Shown: piece after piece, positions 13,341 through 26,206 of the stretch
Numbering within the stretch: position 1 is the stretch's first letter
Layout: the number at the start of each line of letters is the position of its first letter
Assembly: GCF_021155775.2 (NCBI RefSeq)
Contig: NC_060233.1
Location: forward strand, 31,527,077-31,591,076
Direction: 5' to 3'
Origin: Neodiprion pinetum
Lineage: Eukaryota > Arthropoda > Insecta > Hymenoptera > Diprionidae
DNA length: 64,000 bases
Position numbers and translations under genes: made by a program
Notes under the pieces: generated by a model
Seen by the model: only the letters and a program-made list of their open reading frames with translations
What the model was told of the DNA's origin: nothing
The model's database searches: none

Positions 13341-14278
13341 AGATAAATAAAGCGACCGCCGGATATATGGTCGTTTGCCCCTGGGCCAGCTGTGACATTG
13401 TCGAATACGATGGGACATTATGGTACACCGTAGAATGGGACCCCCCGTGAGCTCTACCTGAAACCATCAATGGAAGATGGCGTATACAAAGATGTCTTGG
13501 TGACGTTTCATTCACTCGCCGCTGTTAGTCACCTCATACAAGATCAATACGGTAGTCAATTTTCTGATATTCATTCAATACACGGGTTCAAAAATCAGGA
13601 TAATTGAGAGGATGGCGTCTGCATGCCGTTGAGTGATGACGGAGCCTTATCGCACAAGGGTGAAGCAGTTGCCCGGTTAGTTTATACCTTGTACTTTGCA
13701 ATAATCTGTTTGTGCGGAAAAGCAAGTATAAGGGAGGGACCGAAGTGGAATAAGATGTAAGGTTATACTTTTACCTCGGGTGTGATTTCGAAGTGATCGA
13801 TTAGCCCCTGTCGTAACAACGGGGCAGTGAAAAATTGCGAATTAAAGATTGGGGGGAAAGAAGAAACCGGATTCGGTTCATCGCGCAGAGAATGCAGAGA
13901 GAAAGACGTGGTTGTAACCAATTTGTGAGCCGTAGTATGGTGACAAATACACAATATTGCCATAACATATCGTCCGGCTAAACTATCGAACGAATTAATA
14001 GTCACCGGTTCTGACTAATAGCCTCATTAATTAACGATCCACAGTGCTGATTAGACTAATCCGGCTTAATTTAGTGATCGGTCCCTCGCCAGTCCGAGAG
14101 GATAGATTCCTCCGAGATAGGAACTGGTGAGAGCAACCTATATGGTAGCTCGGTCAACTAAAATGATCCGACATCCCCAAATTGACTATACGGACAGTAT
14201 GACGTCAGCCTAAGATCGAGCAGAGATACCTTTGAAAACTCAGCCTCCTTTGGTCCAGGCTGTCTGCTTGTGTGACTG

Positions 14279-14330
14279 CTTGCCTGCCTGCTTGCTTGCT
14301 TGCTCGCCTGCGTGCAGCGTGCGTGCGTGC
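14279..14330. repeat. Tetranucleotide repeat (CTTG/CCTG/CGTG)
   Basis: An imperfect array of 4-bp units, drifting from TGCC through TTGC to GTGC. Simple-sequence DNA. Confidence 0.85.
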
Positions 14331-17300
14331 TTTCGTCTTGTTTTCCTTATTCCCTCTATATTCTTTTATTATCGGGCAACGATTTTCGATTCACACGAGC
14401 GCCAGCGAGAAAAGAAACGAATCTGGGCCAATATAACGATAATATAGATGTTCAGTTTCAGAGCGTTGCCAATAAAGTATAACGTGAGTTCAAAGCTTTA
14501 GAGCTTCGGGGCTTCGGTACCTGTGGTGTATTCTTTATTTTTTTTTTTATTTTTCACAGAAAAAAGTACGCGTCTCTGACCGATGTGATTGAAAACTTGG
14601 GCATGTAGAAATGGTGAAATTGGTACAGCTAAATTTCAGTCAAAGGGTTCGACGAGACGACCGTCAGGTTGCTTCCAAGTTTTCGACAATTCATGCGGAA
14701 AGTTTTTAGTGGTTCGGTGTTTAGGTAAGAATTAGATCTCCAAAAAGGAGAAGAAGTGAATAACTGAGAGTAGGAATCAGGTTTGGGCTTCTAAAGACTC
14801 CCGCGCGACAGCTATAGGCGCACCATCGAAGGGACAGTTTCCGATGTTTATATATTGAGAAACATTCGAGCCGTGGACGGGTGGTCAAGAGTGGTCAGGA
14901 GTGGTATCCTTGACGTGACTCGAGCTTATATATTCCCTGGAGTGTTTAAGCGGTTGTATAAACAGAATACAACGCCGCTCAAACAGCCAGCTAAAAGGTT
15001 TGAGTTGTAACGCGTTCTCGAGCGGTCCACGTCCGTCTACGCGCAAACAGATCAAGACAGTCGCGATGCTGACAGGTCGGTGCCATCTTGGTACCGCATC
15101 CACACGGCTGCAGGGCTCCATCCGATATACGTCCATTCATTATACATTCCCTCTAATCGCGTTTTTTGGTTTTCTTTTACTCGCTCTCTCTCTCTCTAAC
15201 ATCCGGCAATTCCTACGGCGATACGAGTATTCCTGGAATAATGAGAATCCCGAACGAAAATGATCAGCGTGGCATATTACGGTTCCTCGATGCTCGACTC
15301 TCAGCGGTTCACCGCCTCGGCATCGGAGCCTGGGAAAGAATACGCAACTCTTGAAGAAGACGCTGGCTGCTAGCTCGGAAGCAGTGATTAGTTCCTCACT
15401 TAAAAGGACGTACGCTCCTCCCAGACGTCACCGGACACTCTGATCCTCGGGGTCGAGTGAGCCAATCTCCTACAACAATGAGCCACTCCAAACGCTGGCC
15501 AATCAACTCGCGGGATTTAAAAAGCCACCAATTATCTCCGAACCGGGCACAATCGAATAACGCGAGAACTATCCATCGGGAACAATGCTCCGCAGCCAGC
15601 TCTCAGCTCATCCTTCTCGGACTTGAGATGTGTCGCCATTTTTCTAACGCGCGTTTACTACGTGACTGGCCAAACGTTCCTTCCCACGGACCTCAGAGGT
15701 CCGGCACCATCCTCTCAACTTGGGTTCGAGAACTTGGACTGTGCCAACCGCTCAAATTCGAGGCTCAAACTGCCTGTCATAATCGATTTAATCCACTCGC
15801 GACTTTCTTAAGCCACTTCTCCTCGCTCGCCCAGAGCCACGGAATGGTGGCACCCTGTCCACTTTCATTAATGCTCCGGGTGTGTTATGACAGCGTTTTG
15901 TAATCAGCGGAAAAATAATTTACACACACGTACGTAACGTGGTAGCGGCGTGGATGAGCGTGGGACGTATCGGCCAGTTGTGGAGGGGTCTCGTAGCTCA
16001 GAAATCGGTAACTCTTACCGTAACTGCGCTATTAATAAGACATACTGTACTTCGCTGTACATCGATTCGAATTTTATACCCAGGTGCGCCATCAGAGCGA
16101 CGCGGTCCACTTTGAATCATACACGCGTGCATCCGTCACGTGTATGCGCTTCCACCAAGAGCAGGCGCGCTCTTGCACGTACGTGTATAACGTAATATGT
16201 GTATGCATGTGTATGCGACCATGTGGAATTGGGCATACGAATATCAATAATTACTAAGTAAATAGATCGGTGTTCAGCATACAGACATGTATATGTATTT
16301 CATAAATATTTAAGATACAGATTGTTTGCATACTAATACAGTTATACCAATTGTACAACGTAGTAGTTGCCGAAGTAATCTTCTCAACGAATCGGAGGTT
16401 CGATTTCAGTTTATGAAATTAGCAATGATCGACAGCGTGCACTTCTTCGAATGACGAAGAGTAGTCGAATTTTTATTTTTACCAAATCCTTTTTTTACGA
16501 CATGCGCCAAAAATCTACAAGCCTTCAAATTAGTCATGGCCAAAATTGTAACACTTGCCAATTGTCCTTAATTTGTTTTTTTTTCTTTCTTTTTCTTATT
16601 AGTGTACCGAACGAGAGACGGAACCAGTTGTAATTTAAACAAGTCTTATTTGCACAGACTTTACAGGCTGCATGCATGGAAGCTTATAATAATTTGATCG
16701 AGCGTTTTTTACGGTGTCACTTCTTTGTGTACATATCATATACGTAGTGCCACTTCTCGTTCGTAGCTTCGTAGTTGTGAATCTTATTCAGCTTAATCAG
16801 GCTAGTTATGAAAAGTGAGTGAAACGACTGTACGTGGTGGACAGAGAACGCTGCAAACTTTGTCGCGTAATAACATAGCGCTCGAAGTGAGCGTGCAGCA
16901 TTGGGATCTGCTTAGAGATTCCCGCTAAAAAAATGTGTGGAAAAATGAGCAGATGTAGGTGTATAAAGCTCGACGTAAAACGACGTCGTAGTGATTTCGT
17001 GAGTGGGCTCGAGAAACCCCGCATTAGCATCACTATCAAAATAGGCATCGAACCCGTGATTGCTTAATCTTGTAACTGTTGGGAGTGCTCGCCGTGGGAA
17101 AAGCCCACGAATTCTGTGTGTGCGGGTGAATGGATTCTGGTAATAAAAATTATCGGTATATCAACCGGTTAACAAACCTCGAAAGTCATCGGTATAACGC
17201 TTGAGGTGGTCAGTGCATATTGAACCGTTTCATTACGGGCACTCGTGCTCTGTTTTCTCCCCGCATTCTTTCAAGATGAAAATTTCAACCTCGGACTAGG

Positions 17301-19736
17301 TGTGCAGGTTGAGCTCCCGCCTTCCACCACCACTTTGCAGCCAGGGGATGGTGCTTGGGGTGAGCGAAGCTGTGTCTTTAAGCCGCGCACCCCGCATAGC
17401 AGGCTCCCTCTGATCGCAAATAGGATTTAGATAGGTCGAGCACGGCCCGTATAAATATTTGGCCGATGCTTTGGTGATGGGTTGACGTTTGCGCGAACAT
17501 TCCGTTTCGGTCGCAGAGACAAGTGCACTGCAAATAGAGAGTGTCTTGTGGAAAGCAGGATTCGGTCGACGAAAATGGAGACGAAACACAGGTCAGGGAT
17601 GATTGCCTAGACGGAGAGGGCAGCTTATGGATGCTGCAGGACAACCGTTTACTACGATAAAACAAAAGGATAGGTGGCTGTCGAGCTGAGCGAGGAGTTT
17701 CTGACCTGAAAGGTAAAAGGGTTCGCGCCTTCAGAAGTGCCAAAGAGATCAAGTGGAGGGTGAGGGTTGATTTTGTTCTGTTTGACGCGGTGCGTGTAAT
17801 TTTTTGTTGTGCCTGCCATTGAACGGGAATCGGCAACTCCCAGACGCGAGAGATAATATGTCAGGATGATGTATCACCGACACCGTTAAGCAGCGGATTA
17901 CACTTGTCACCCGGTGGTATCCCTCTTTGTGGTTTTTAGCTTCCCTCGCGATATTTATCTAGTGATATTTGACTTCACATCCTGGAGGGTGCGTCGGGTT
18001 TGTTCCTGCGTGAAGCGCTAGCCGAGACCTCAAACAAAACCGTCGAGCCTTGTCTCTTTATCTTAATTCTTAAACAAAAAAGTAACAGACTTCACCTCTT
18101 ATCTGATTGCATCCTGCGCGACGACTTCCACCGTGTAACCTTCTTCTCCTGGCGCATAGCTGATGCGACGGCCCGAACCCGGAGGAGGGTACCTGTCGGT
18201 GACGTTGACGGTGTAAAATCCTCCTCGGGATTTCAAGCCCTACGTCTCGCCTTAGAAAGTCATCCTTTTATAATTTTCAATGTTTTCTTTAGATTTGCCA
18301 AGTGTCAGATGAGGTTCAAGATTCTCGTTTAACGGCTTAAGACCATTGTAATTCTCGCTTAAGACTGACCAATTTCAAACTACTGACTCCGGGTTTTCCC
18401 TTCTCATTTCCGATACGGATCTTAAGGCGATGGTGTTAATGGGGAATATCTCGCAAATGATCTTCGCCGGGATAAGGCACACCGGTCGAACGCAAAGGAC
18501 ACTTTCGGAAAATTTACGGAAAAGTTATTGATTCTTATATTTTTCAAACGATTGACTGTGCATTCGGTAAAAGATCGATCGAAAGCGTTCGTAAGCGAAC
18601 ATTGTACGTACACAAGTTCAGGCTAGCAGTTTCGTATCGGATCGTTTATCTTGTTCGGTAAATGTCTATACCACAGTTATACTTGCTTGGATACTCTATA
18701 CTCTGCCTCACTGACCCGACAAATATTTATCAAACGGACGAGTGATCAGTGACGCAGACTCCCAGGGGGGTCTAGCCGACAAGCAAACCTGTTGATCGAG
18801 CTCTGAAAATCCTTCGGCGCATTTGATCGTAATTTGATACGAATGGCGAATTCGTTCTAAATATAACTGCGTCACATGCGGATACCCATAGTATAAACTG
18901 AGAAGTTTAATCGAGTGGCTGAGTGATCAGTTATTGAGTCGGAACATCCGCCTCCGCAGCGATCCAGAAAGGTTAATTGGAGAAAAAAACCACACTTGTT
19001 TCCACCGAAATTATTCTAATTCTAATCAACAATAGTTAAATGATGTGAGAGGATTAGACATTTGTTTCTTCCTCTCAAGTGAAACGAGACATAATGTGCA
19101 TTTGGTAGAATGAAAAAGAAAATGATCAAAAAAAAAAGCTAACATCAACTCAATTATGGGGATTTTTCCAGAAATTCATCTTGAAACCCTATCATGGTAT
19201 ATTACTTGGGTTAAACAATGGCGGTGAAAAAGTTTCGGGCAAAATTTGATTTTCAGTAACGCCTCATGCAAGAATACCAAGTGCCTGATTATAGACAACC
19301 CAAAGTACACGACCTACTCGATGGGAAAACTGGTAGCGACATCTGACGCTATACCTGTTAACCACAATCTCAGATGTGAAATTAGGAACGTGTCGCGGAT
19401 TGCAGTCGATTAGGCGTGGTAAAAATTATGTTTTGAGAGCAAAAAATCTCGAGCTCGTCATATAACTATCACAGTCACTCAATACAGCGGAAAGTTTAAG
19501 GCTGGCAATTTTATGAAATCAACGAACAATTTATTTAAAAAAAGCAAGTTGAATTGCATTCTAAACGGTAGGTACTGATTCATCAGTACATACTTGCAAC
19601 AATCGAACGGGTGTGATTACTTCTTTCTGTAGTGCATATTGCCTGCAGTAAGGCGGTTGAGCGATATTTCACAGCTGAAAATTTTCATAAGTTGTCTTTT
19701 GGCAATTGGGGATACGTTTGAAGTTACAAAATATTC

Positions 19737-19742
19737 TTTATT
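19737..19742 (-). terminator. Poly(A) signal AATAAA of the coiled-coil gene
   Basis: AATAAA on the minus strand, 187 bp downstream of the stop codon at 19,929. It is the first canonical signal I noticed past the stop, so the 3' UTR would be about 200 nt. Confidence 0.5.
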
Positions 19743-19928
19743 ATACATACAGTATCGTCGTACTGAGATTTGGCAACACAATTAACGCTTTGACAAGAAT
19801 TAATTCATAGTTCATTCGAACACTGACTATTTACGTTGAACAATCACTTCTTGTTAATCATTTACTATTATAGGTATAATTGGGTTTTATGATACCAGTA
19901 ATTTGGGACGAGAAGCTTAAAATTGTTG

Positions 19929-21701
19929 TCATATGACTAAGTTAATTTCTTCCATATGATGCTCCGCATGACCAAGATTGAAGGGCCAGTTTCTTTGGGA
20001 GATTCGTTTTAATTCACCTCGCAAAAGATTCACAAGGTCGTCAATATACCGCAAATCGCGAATTTCCTTCCTTAGTTCAGTCGTCGCGGTTGTTAGGTTT
20101 CCAGTCTTCTGCTCAGCCCACTGTGTATCATAGAAAAAAGACGATTATTTTTACAATTTAATTCATTATCTCAAATTCTTTAAATCGGTTTAGCTTACAC
20201 ATGTTTTCAAGAAGAGCTATCAATGACATATTCTACCACTCTGGAACATATTCATTTGGTCAATGGTTTTAGTATTATAAGCTAAAAAAAAAATTTCTGA
20301 ACTCTCACAAATCAATACAACCAACTGTATCCTATTTCAGTGATATTTATATATATTAAAGCCGCGATGCCGTGACGTAATTAATTATCAATTACCTAAT
20401 CTGCCTTAGTCAGTACGTAATACTGACTGGCGTTAATTGTACGATTCCACAGTTGCAGGCAGATGAAAATTTTCATTGAATTCCACACGCAAATTAATTG
20501 CCGATTGCCTTGGTTACAACATCCCCAACGAGTTTGGCTAATTAAATTTGTCAATTAAATTTTTCGGCTGTTTCAGAAATTCGTAATTGCTAGTCGGTAT
20601 AATTAATCGTACCTCATAGTTTTTCCTCAGTGACGAAAGATCCTTGGAAATGTCCCTATTAGTGTCTCGAATGTGGTCAATCCTCTCCCGGAGCTTACGG
20701 ACAACCCGCTCGGGGTCGTCGGGCTCCTCCGGAAAGAAGTGGACGACTCGTTCTTTTCCCCACGAGTCAGCCCTCAAGACATCGTGACCCGGTAAATCCT
20801 CGTAGGAGTTTTCATCACTCTGAAGATTTTGGAGGGACGAGACGAGCCTTCTGCATACTTTCCTCGGTGCGACAGAAGCTAGGGCAGCCAAGGTCTCGTT
20901 CATTCCGTCGACGCGAGAGACGTCTGCCTCACTGCCTCGCCGCCATTCACAGTTCAGCTTCTCGCAGCTCGATCCGCTACTCGTTAAATCCGGTGTCAGA
21001 ATCCCGGGAGGACTTTCCGAGTTGGCAAAGGCAAGGAGGTCCCCCGAGCTCCTGGACGCGTTTTTATAACCCTCGGCCAATCGTCCCGCGAATCCTTTTC
21101 TCCGTCCCGGAGCCGCCGGAAGTTTGATATTCAGAACGTGCGGGTCGAGGAGGGCCTCAAGTTGCGAAGCGCCAACCAGTTGCTGATCTATCAAGCTGCT
21201 CAGACGGCGGTTTCGCTTGCTAACGTAACTTTTGCACGGCGTCGATGGCCCCGTTCTCGGGCTGGACAAGGTCGTCGGTGATTGGGTGAGGATTCTGTAG
21301 TCCCGGTTCCTGATCAACCTTTCGGGTGTGTAAGACCGCGAACAAGTCCCACAAGGCGGTTCCTCAGCCAGGCAAATCCCGTCGGGATCATCTACCGGTG
21401 ACGAGGGGTGAACAGGTTGGAGTTCATCGTTGCCGACTTCCTTCTGATCGACGGGGTCGTCATACTCCGATTCCTCGTAGCAGACCGTCGACCGAGGAGA
21501 TCCGGTGCAATCGGACTTGGGAACGTCGTCTTCGGCGGACGGTTTTCCAGGGCTTGAACCGATTAACCACCATCCGAATTCGTCGCAGTCTCCGTTGCAG
21601 GAACCCCCGGTGGTACCGCAGCTCTGTTTCTTGAGAAAAAACATTCGACTCACATGGAGATGTAAGAAACGCGTTACTCCTGCAGACTGGAGGAAGTGCA
21701 T
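19929..21701 (-). CDS. Unrecognised protein with C-terminal coiled coil, two coding exons
   Basis: Coding exons are 21701-20613 and 20120-19929. A GTACGA donor follows GAG, the acceptor is ACACAG, and both are phase 0, giving 426 aa. I chose the ATG at 21701 because an in-frame TAA lies 13 codons upstream; a second ATG at 21644 would give 407 aa and is a real alternative. The N-terminal half is acidic and Ser/Pro-rich (for example FGWWLIGSSPGKP), suggesting disorder. The middle is basic (KRNRRLSSL). From about residue 325 to 415 heptad-like charged helices (RVVRKLRERIDHIR, TTELRKEIRDL) predict a coiled coil that spans the splice junction. The protein ends RNWPF...EEINLVI. There is no signal peptide or membrane segment, so it is probably intracellular. 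I do not recognise the family. An upstream non-coding exon is possible. Confidence 0.75.
20408..20428. repeat. Short perfect palindrome in the coiled-coil gene intron
   Basis: AGTCAGTA and TACTGACT form an 8-bp perfect stem with a CGTAA loop. Too short to assign a role. Confidence 0.5.
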
Positions 21702-24700
21702 GCGGGAAACGGCGAGTGGAGTGCTGGGATATTTTTAGGGTGGATATTGAGCTGAGATATGGAGTCGGACGCTTTTGGCCTCGGAAATAACTCTCACCAC
21801 CGGCGCGATGCCAGCGGAACAGCGAGGAATCTGATTGCGAGACTGTCACACCATGTGGAGAACTGCAACGGAGGGCTTTGCCTCGTTTTTGCTGCAGAGC
21901 CAGCGTTAATCCTTCCTCCGAGAACGGCTTGACACATTTGATACTTCGAGACACGGCACTTGCTCGGCTTCTGTGTTGCGATAAACTACGGCAGTCGCTG
22001 CTTCGCGGGCAGTCTTATATGGATGCAAAACTTTCGCTTACAATTAGCTCAGAAAGGTGGACGAATACGCGAAAATAACGAGGGCGCGATAACCGGACAA
22101 GAAACTGAACTGTCACTAAGTGTACGGCTAATTACTTCGGACTAAATTTAGGCGAAAGACTCCGACGCGTTTTACGTCCACGTTTCACCGTTCACCGTTT
22201 TGCAGATCGAACCACGACTGTCGCGACGAAGCTGGTTATTGTCATTTCCGCTGATGTACAGTCGACTCGTCGCCATGACGACACTAATTAAATAAATAGA
22301 CGCCTGCTGGGTCACGTTGAATGGCCAGGAGTCAGAGGCCACGTTTCGCGGATGAGGTTATCGACCGTTTAGTTTGCAATCTACCGCTCTTTCTAATAAA
22401 TCGCACGTTTAACCGATATAGCGCACGATGCGAGATATGCCCATTGTATTATTGTCCGTTGAACACGGTGAACTGGCAGGCTGGAGATAATTATTTATCC
22501 GTCGAGCTGGAGGCCCACAGCCGTATTCTGCGGCTGTTAATGTATCGCGTATTACAACTGTCTGCGACCAGCGAGTTGACTGAGAAATACACCGTAGATA
22601 ACGCGGTGCATCACATGACGATAAAAAAAATAAGCAACTTAAGCTCGCGAGAAGTGGGCCTGGATTTTCAAAGTAGACTTGTTATCCCGTTGACTGCCAT
22701 TGCAGAATATTTGCTACAATGATGAGACAGCTTTATTTTTCAAATATCTTCTTCAATATCAATTTTAAAATCTTGAAATAATTCGAAAATTAGTAACGCC
22801 CTCTAAAGAAAGTTTTCACTGAATAATTACATTTGACAAATTTTTTGCTCAGGCATGAGAATTGAAAATCTCTGTTTTCAAAAAGGTTAATTTTTCAAAC
22901 ATATTGAATGAGAAAAATGATTTTTTTCAACGGGAAAGAGGCTTGGCCGTTAAAGGGTTAAAAAAACCTCTATCAAGTTAAGGAAGTAGGTTTAAAGGTT
23001 TAACTGCTCTCAGACTTGGAACAATGATAGAGTTTCGTCGATTATATAATTCATTAGTCTGATGTGCGAACAATAAATAGCGAGGGATTATTTTCCCCCA
23101 GGTATAGTCTTAATTGATGAATGATTTTCCACCGATTATCGTAAACGTACATAACTTACACTCTTGCTCTTTGTTCAACGACCACGAATTCTATTTCGTA
23201 CGATATTTCGGACTCGGTTGTCGCCTATGTCAACAGTAAAATAGAATTTGAACTGCGATGTGTGTGTACGATTCACGAGAAGCGACTAACAGCTCCAGCA
23301 TGCATTTTTTACACGGTTGTTTATTTGATCCACGTTCCGGTGACTCATTGGAATTTGTAAAACCCAAATTTCTACCCACAAAATTTTACTACCTGATGCT
23401 GCGCGTGGAACTGCAGCTAAGTACTACACGCAGCATATTCATTCGCCTGATGTCATGTATTCTTGAGTAATTGACCATCAATCGCGACAATATTCGCGAT
23501 GTAATATGCAAACAGTTTTTCATTAATACAGTACATCGACATTAATTCATTTTCGCGCACAAGTATTGCACCGCTTACTGCTACTTAATCAATAGAATGT
23601 ATAACCGCCGATAATCTTGGTGCTCACGAAGAACGTAAACTGCAACGTCGTTATACGACGACAACTTGAAATAATAGAAATAAGTAAAGGAGCAAGAGAA
23701 AACGATACCAATTCAGATGAACGATGCCAATGTTTAATAATCATCGGATGATGGTAATTGCGTAGCTCTTCGTATCTGCAATTAATTTCGGTGATCATTT
23801 CACGCCCGTTCGATGCACAGAGTAATCAACCGTTGTATCGGGTTTACAAATGCGGAGCTATTATTCTCGATGACTGCTGTCGACGTTGCGATGGCAAAAA
23901 ATTTTTCCTCGCAGGACGTTTCACGTATCTGCATTTTGAATTATATCGAACAAGATAGATTCGAGACGTGCATTTAGTGAAAAATGTAAAAATGATGAAA
24001 ACCATTGGAATGGCTTCTTAACATACAAGGAAATTGAACAACGTCTCGCATTAGCAGCGCGCGTTATGCCGCGATTGAACGATCAGAATAAACTGCAGAG
24101 TTGTACAATTGCTGATGTTGCTTACCTGAGTTATTTAGCTGATTGCGAGAAGTCAGTGCGTGGTCTAGGGGTACAACATATATCAGATGACCATCGTGGC
24201 TAATCTTCCGAGTATTCGAGACTATACGCTGACTTTAAATTTTTCTGGAAATATTTTTACAGGTCAAAGTACAAAATTTCGTTCAAATTTTTCTCATTAA
24301 ATGACATTATTCCGACATTGTTCAATTGCCAAATTTCATCAGTTTCTCTTATGTAAAATGCATGCTGCACATTTTCTATCTGATCTTTATCGCTGGCTAT
24401 CAATGAAAAAATTCAACGTCGACGCTGATAGCGAGGCAACGGCGGCGCGCACACCTTCGGTATGACTATTTTGCGATGCGATGTTCAAGTGTGTGCATCG
24501 ATATATTTGTGTGGTAAACACTTTCCTGTACAACGCGCACCACGATACATTCGTCATTTTCACACGTACAAAAGTTACGTACGTACATTTACGCACATTT
24601 GTGTATGCATATAAATCCACTACTTTTGATGAAACTCCATTAAAATGTCACAGTTGAACCGTAGTTTGTCAATTACTTCAAATTCATCATCGATCACGGC

Positions 24701-25500
24701 GCAGAGACGCGTACAAAAGTGACAGCTGCCATGAAAACTAATAATTTAATTGCAGAACGTGGCTATGCAGAAAAAAAATATTCAAAAAATTGTGAGAATA
24801 AAAAAACGGGTTTGAATGCGAAGTTGCGCTCTTGACAGTCTCGTTTGGACGAGATCTTTTTTCTAACACAAATTTTCTGTAATATACTCCGGATATCCAT
24901 GTTCAAACGGATTTTACCAATCATGAGTATTTCAAGAGAATTTCCGCTGCCAATAACGAAAGAGGTAAAAGTCGGGTTTCAAAATTCTTTGTATAAATAC
25001 TGGGTTCCTCGAAAGCTGCCGTTAATTTTGACAAACTTGAGACAATTTTTTTTATAAATAACGTCCAGTTACGACAGAGGATTCGGGCAACAAACCTTCA
25101 ATCTTATCTGAAAATTCATCTTCTTCAGGGGCAAAAAATCGTAATTCGAAGGAAAACCGTGGAATCGGTACAAAATTCCGAAGACGAAGAATGTTGAAAA
25201 ATGAAGTATTCAGAGAATGCAGTTAAAAACATGGTTTGACAATTTTCAGACTGCAACATCCAATAAGACACTCAAACTAAATTTCCAAAAAGATATCAGA
25301 TAAGATCGTCAAGTATAGAGGTCTGCGAATTGGGGGTCTTTTGGTAAATCTGTTAAACACAAGAAAACTCACCAGCAACGTGTAAAAAATTGTCTCTCCG
25401 CTGGTGCCATCTGTGTTTCCGATGAATAACCGCGGGCCAACACGGTAGGGATTAAGACTCGAAAAAAACCCTTCACCGAAATTCAAGCCAGCTTTTCGGC
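21702..25500. other. Intergenic region, no gene recognised
   Basis: This is the upstream flank of the coiled-coil gene, and its promoter should lie here. A weak TATA-like element (minus strand CATATAAGA, near 22,013-22,021) is the only core-promoter hint. A 133-codon plus-strand frame (22,321-22,722) has no domain or splice support. From 22.7 kb the sequence becomes AT-rich. Confidence 0.5.
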
Positions 25501-25559
25501 TCCATCTCTTTGAGGAACCAGACCGCAATTAATTGGCCACTCTTCATCGCAGGCGAATG

Positions 25560-26088
25560 TTCGGCCATGGTGTCAGACTCGACGAAAGGGCTACTCAAAG
25601 GTTTCCTTAACATCATCGTCGGCCCTCCGTGCTCCGTCGGAGGGGTCGAAGGACGTCGAGGCGCGTGCGTCGCGACGGTGGCGCCTTTCGAACCCTTCGG
25701 GGCGGCTTTCGGGGTGGATCGATAGTCCACGCGGCCTTTTTACTGCCGAAAGCGGTGTAAACCGTATTCTCCGATGCCAATAGCGTACGCACGTCGTACT
25801 CGAAAAGACACCTTCCGGTCTCCGTTGCAGAGGGAGGTTTCTCTTGGCGCCCCCTTCGCGTTCCCCGGCGTTCCTCGGCCCGTTTTCTCATCTCCGTACC
25901 GCAACCCCCGGGGGCCGAATTTCGCGTCCACCCGACTCGCCGCCGTTCCTCGGCGCCGCCGAACCCCCTGGGGATTTTTTGAGGTTATGCAGGAAGCCGG
26001 GGGTGCCGCGCTATCGAACGCTCTCGAAGAGCCCCCGATGCCACGGTTCAGGCTCAGGCTCGCCTTTATACCCGACGGCCGCTAAAAC
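25560..26088 (+). promoter_or_regulatory. GC/CpG-rich promoter and 5' leader of the secretory first exon
   Basis: A sharply GC-rich block within AT-rich DNA, ending at the start codon of the next feature. It holds a 103-codon plus-strand frame (25,774-26,085) whose TAA stop lies 3 nt before that ATG. The frame is Arg/Pro-rich, without domains, and looks like an upstream ORF or chance. The exact transcription start cannot be placed. Confidence 0.45.
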
Positions 26089-26206
26089 ATGGCTGCTACG
26101 TCGTCGGGGTGTCCGAAAATGGGGGCCATCGTCCCTCTGCTCGTCCTACTCGTCGGCCTTCTTCTCGTCCTCTCGCGCAACGCCGCCGCGGAGAAAAGCA
26201 AGGAAT
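26089..26206 (+). CDS. First coding exon of a secreted or membrane protein (partial)
   Basis: The exon codes for 39 residues plus one base. It starts at ATG in a good context (AAACATGG) and ends at a perfect GTAAGT donor in phase 1. Residues 13-28 are strongly hydrophobic (AIVPLLVLLVGLLLVL) and are followed by SRNAAA, a typical signal-peptidase site, and then a charged EKSKE. This is a signal peptide plus the start of the mature protein. M11 is an alternative start. The rest of the protein must lie in downstream exons that I could not identify. In Drosophila the Wnt gene next to wg (Wnt4, a Wnt9-type gene) is transcribed divergently from it, so a Wnt is conceivable by position, but nothing in these 39 residues proves it. 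Confidence 0.6.

Larger units (their letters stand above)
11613..19730. other. Gene-free interval between wg and the next gene
   Basis: No exon supported on either strand. Simple-sequence tracts at 12.39, 13.27 and 14.28 kb are listed separately. The longest frames (148 codons at 15,457-15,903 plus; 152 codons at 17,378-17,836 minus) lack domains and overlap other frames. The interval probably holds wg or neighbouring-gene enhancers, which I cannot resolve from sequence alone. Confidence 0.5.

Noticed and set aside
22321..22722. 133-codon plus-strand frame
   Set aside because: No domain, no splice sites, no homology recognised; length is within chance for this composition.
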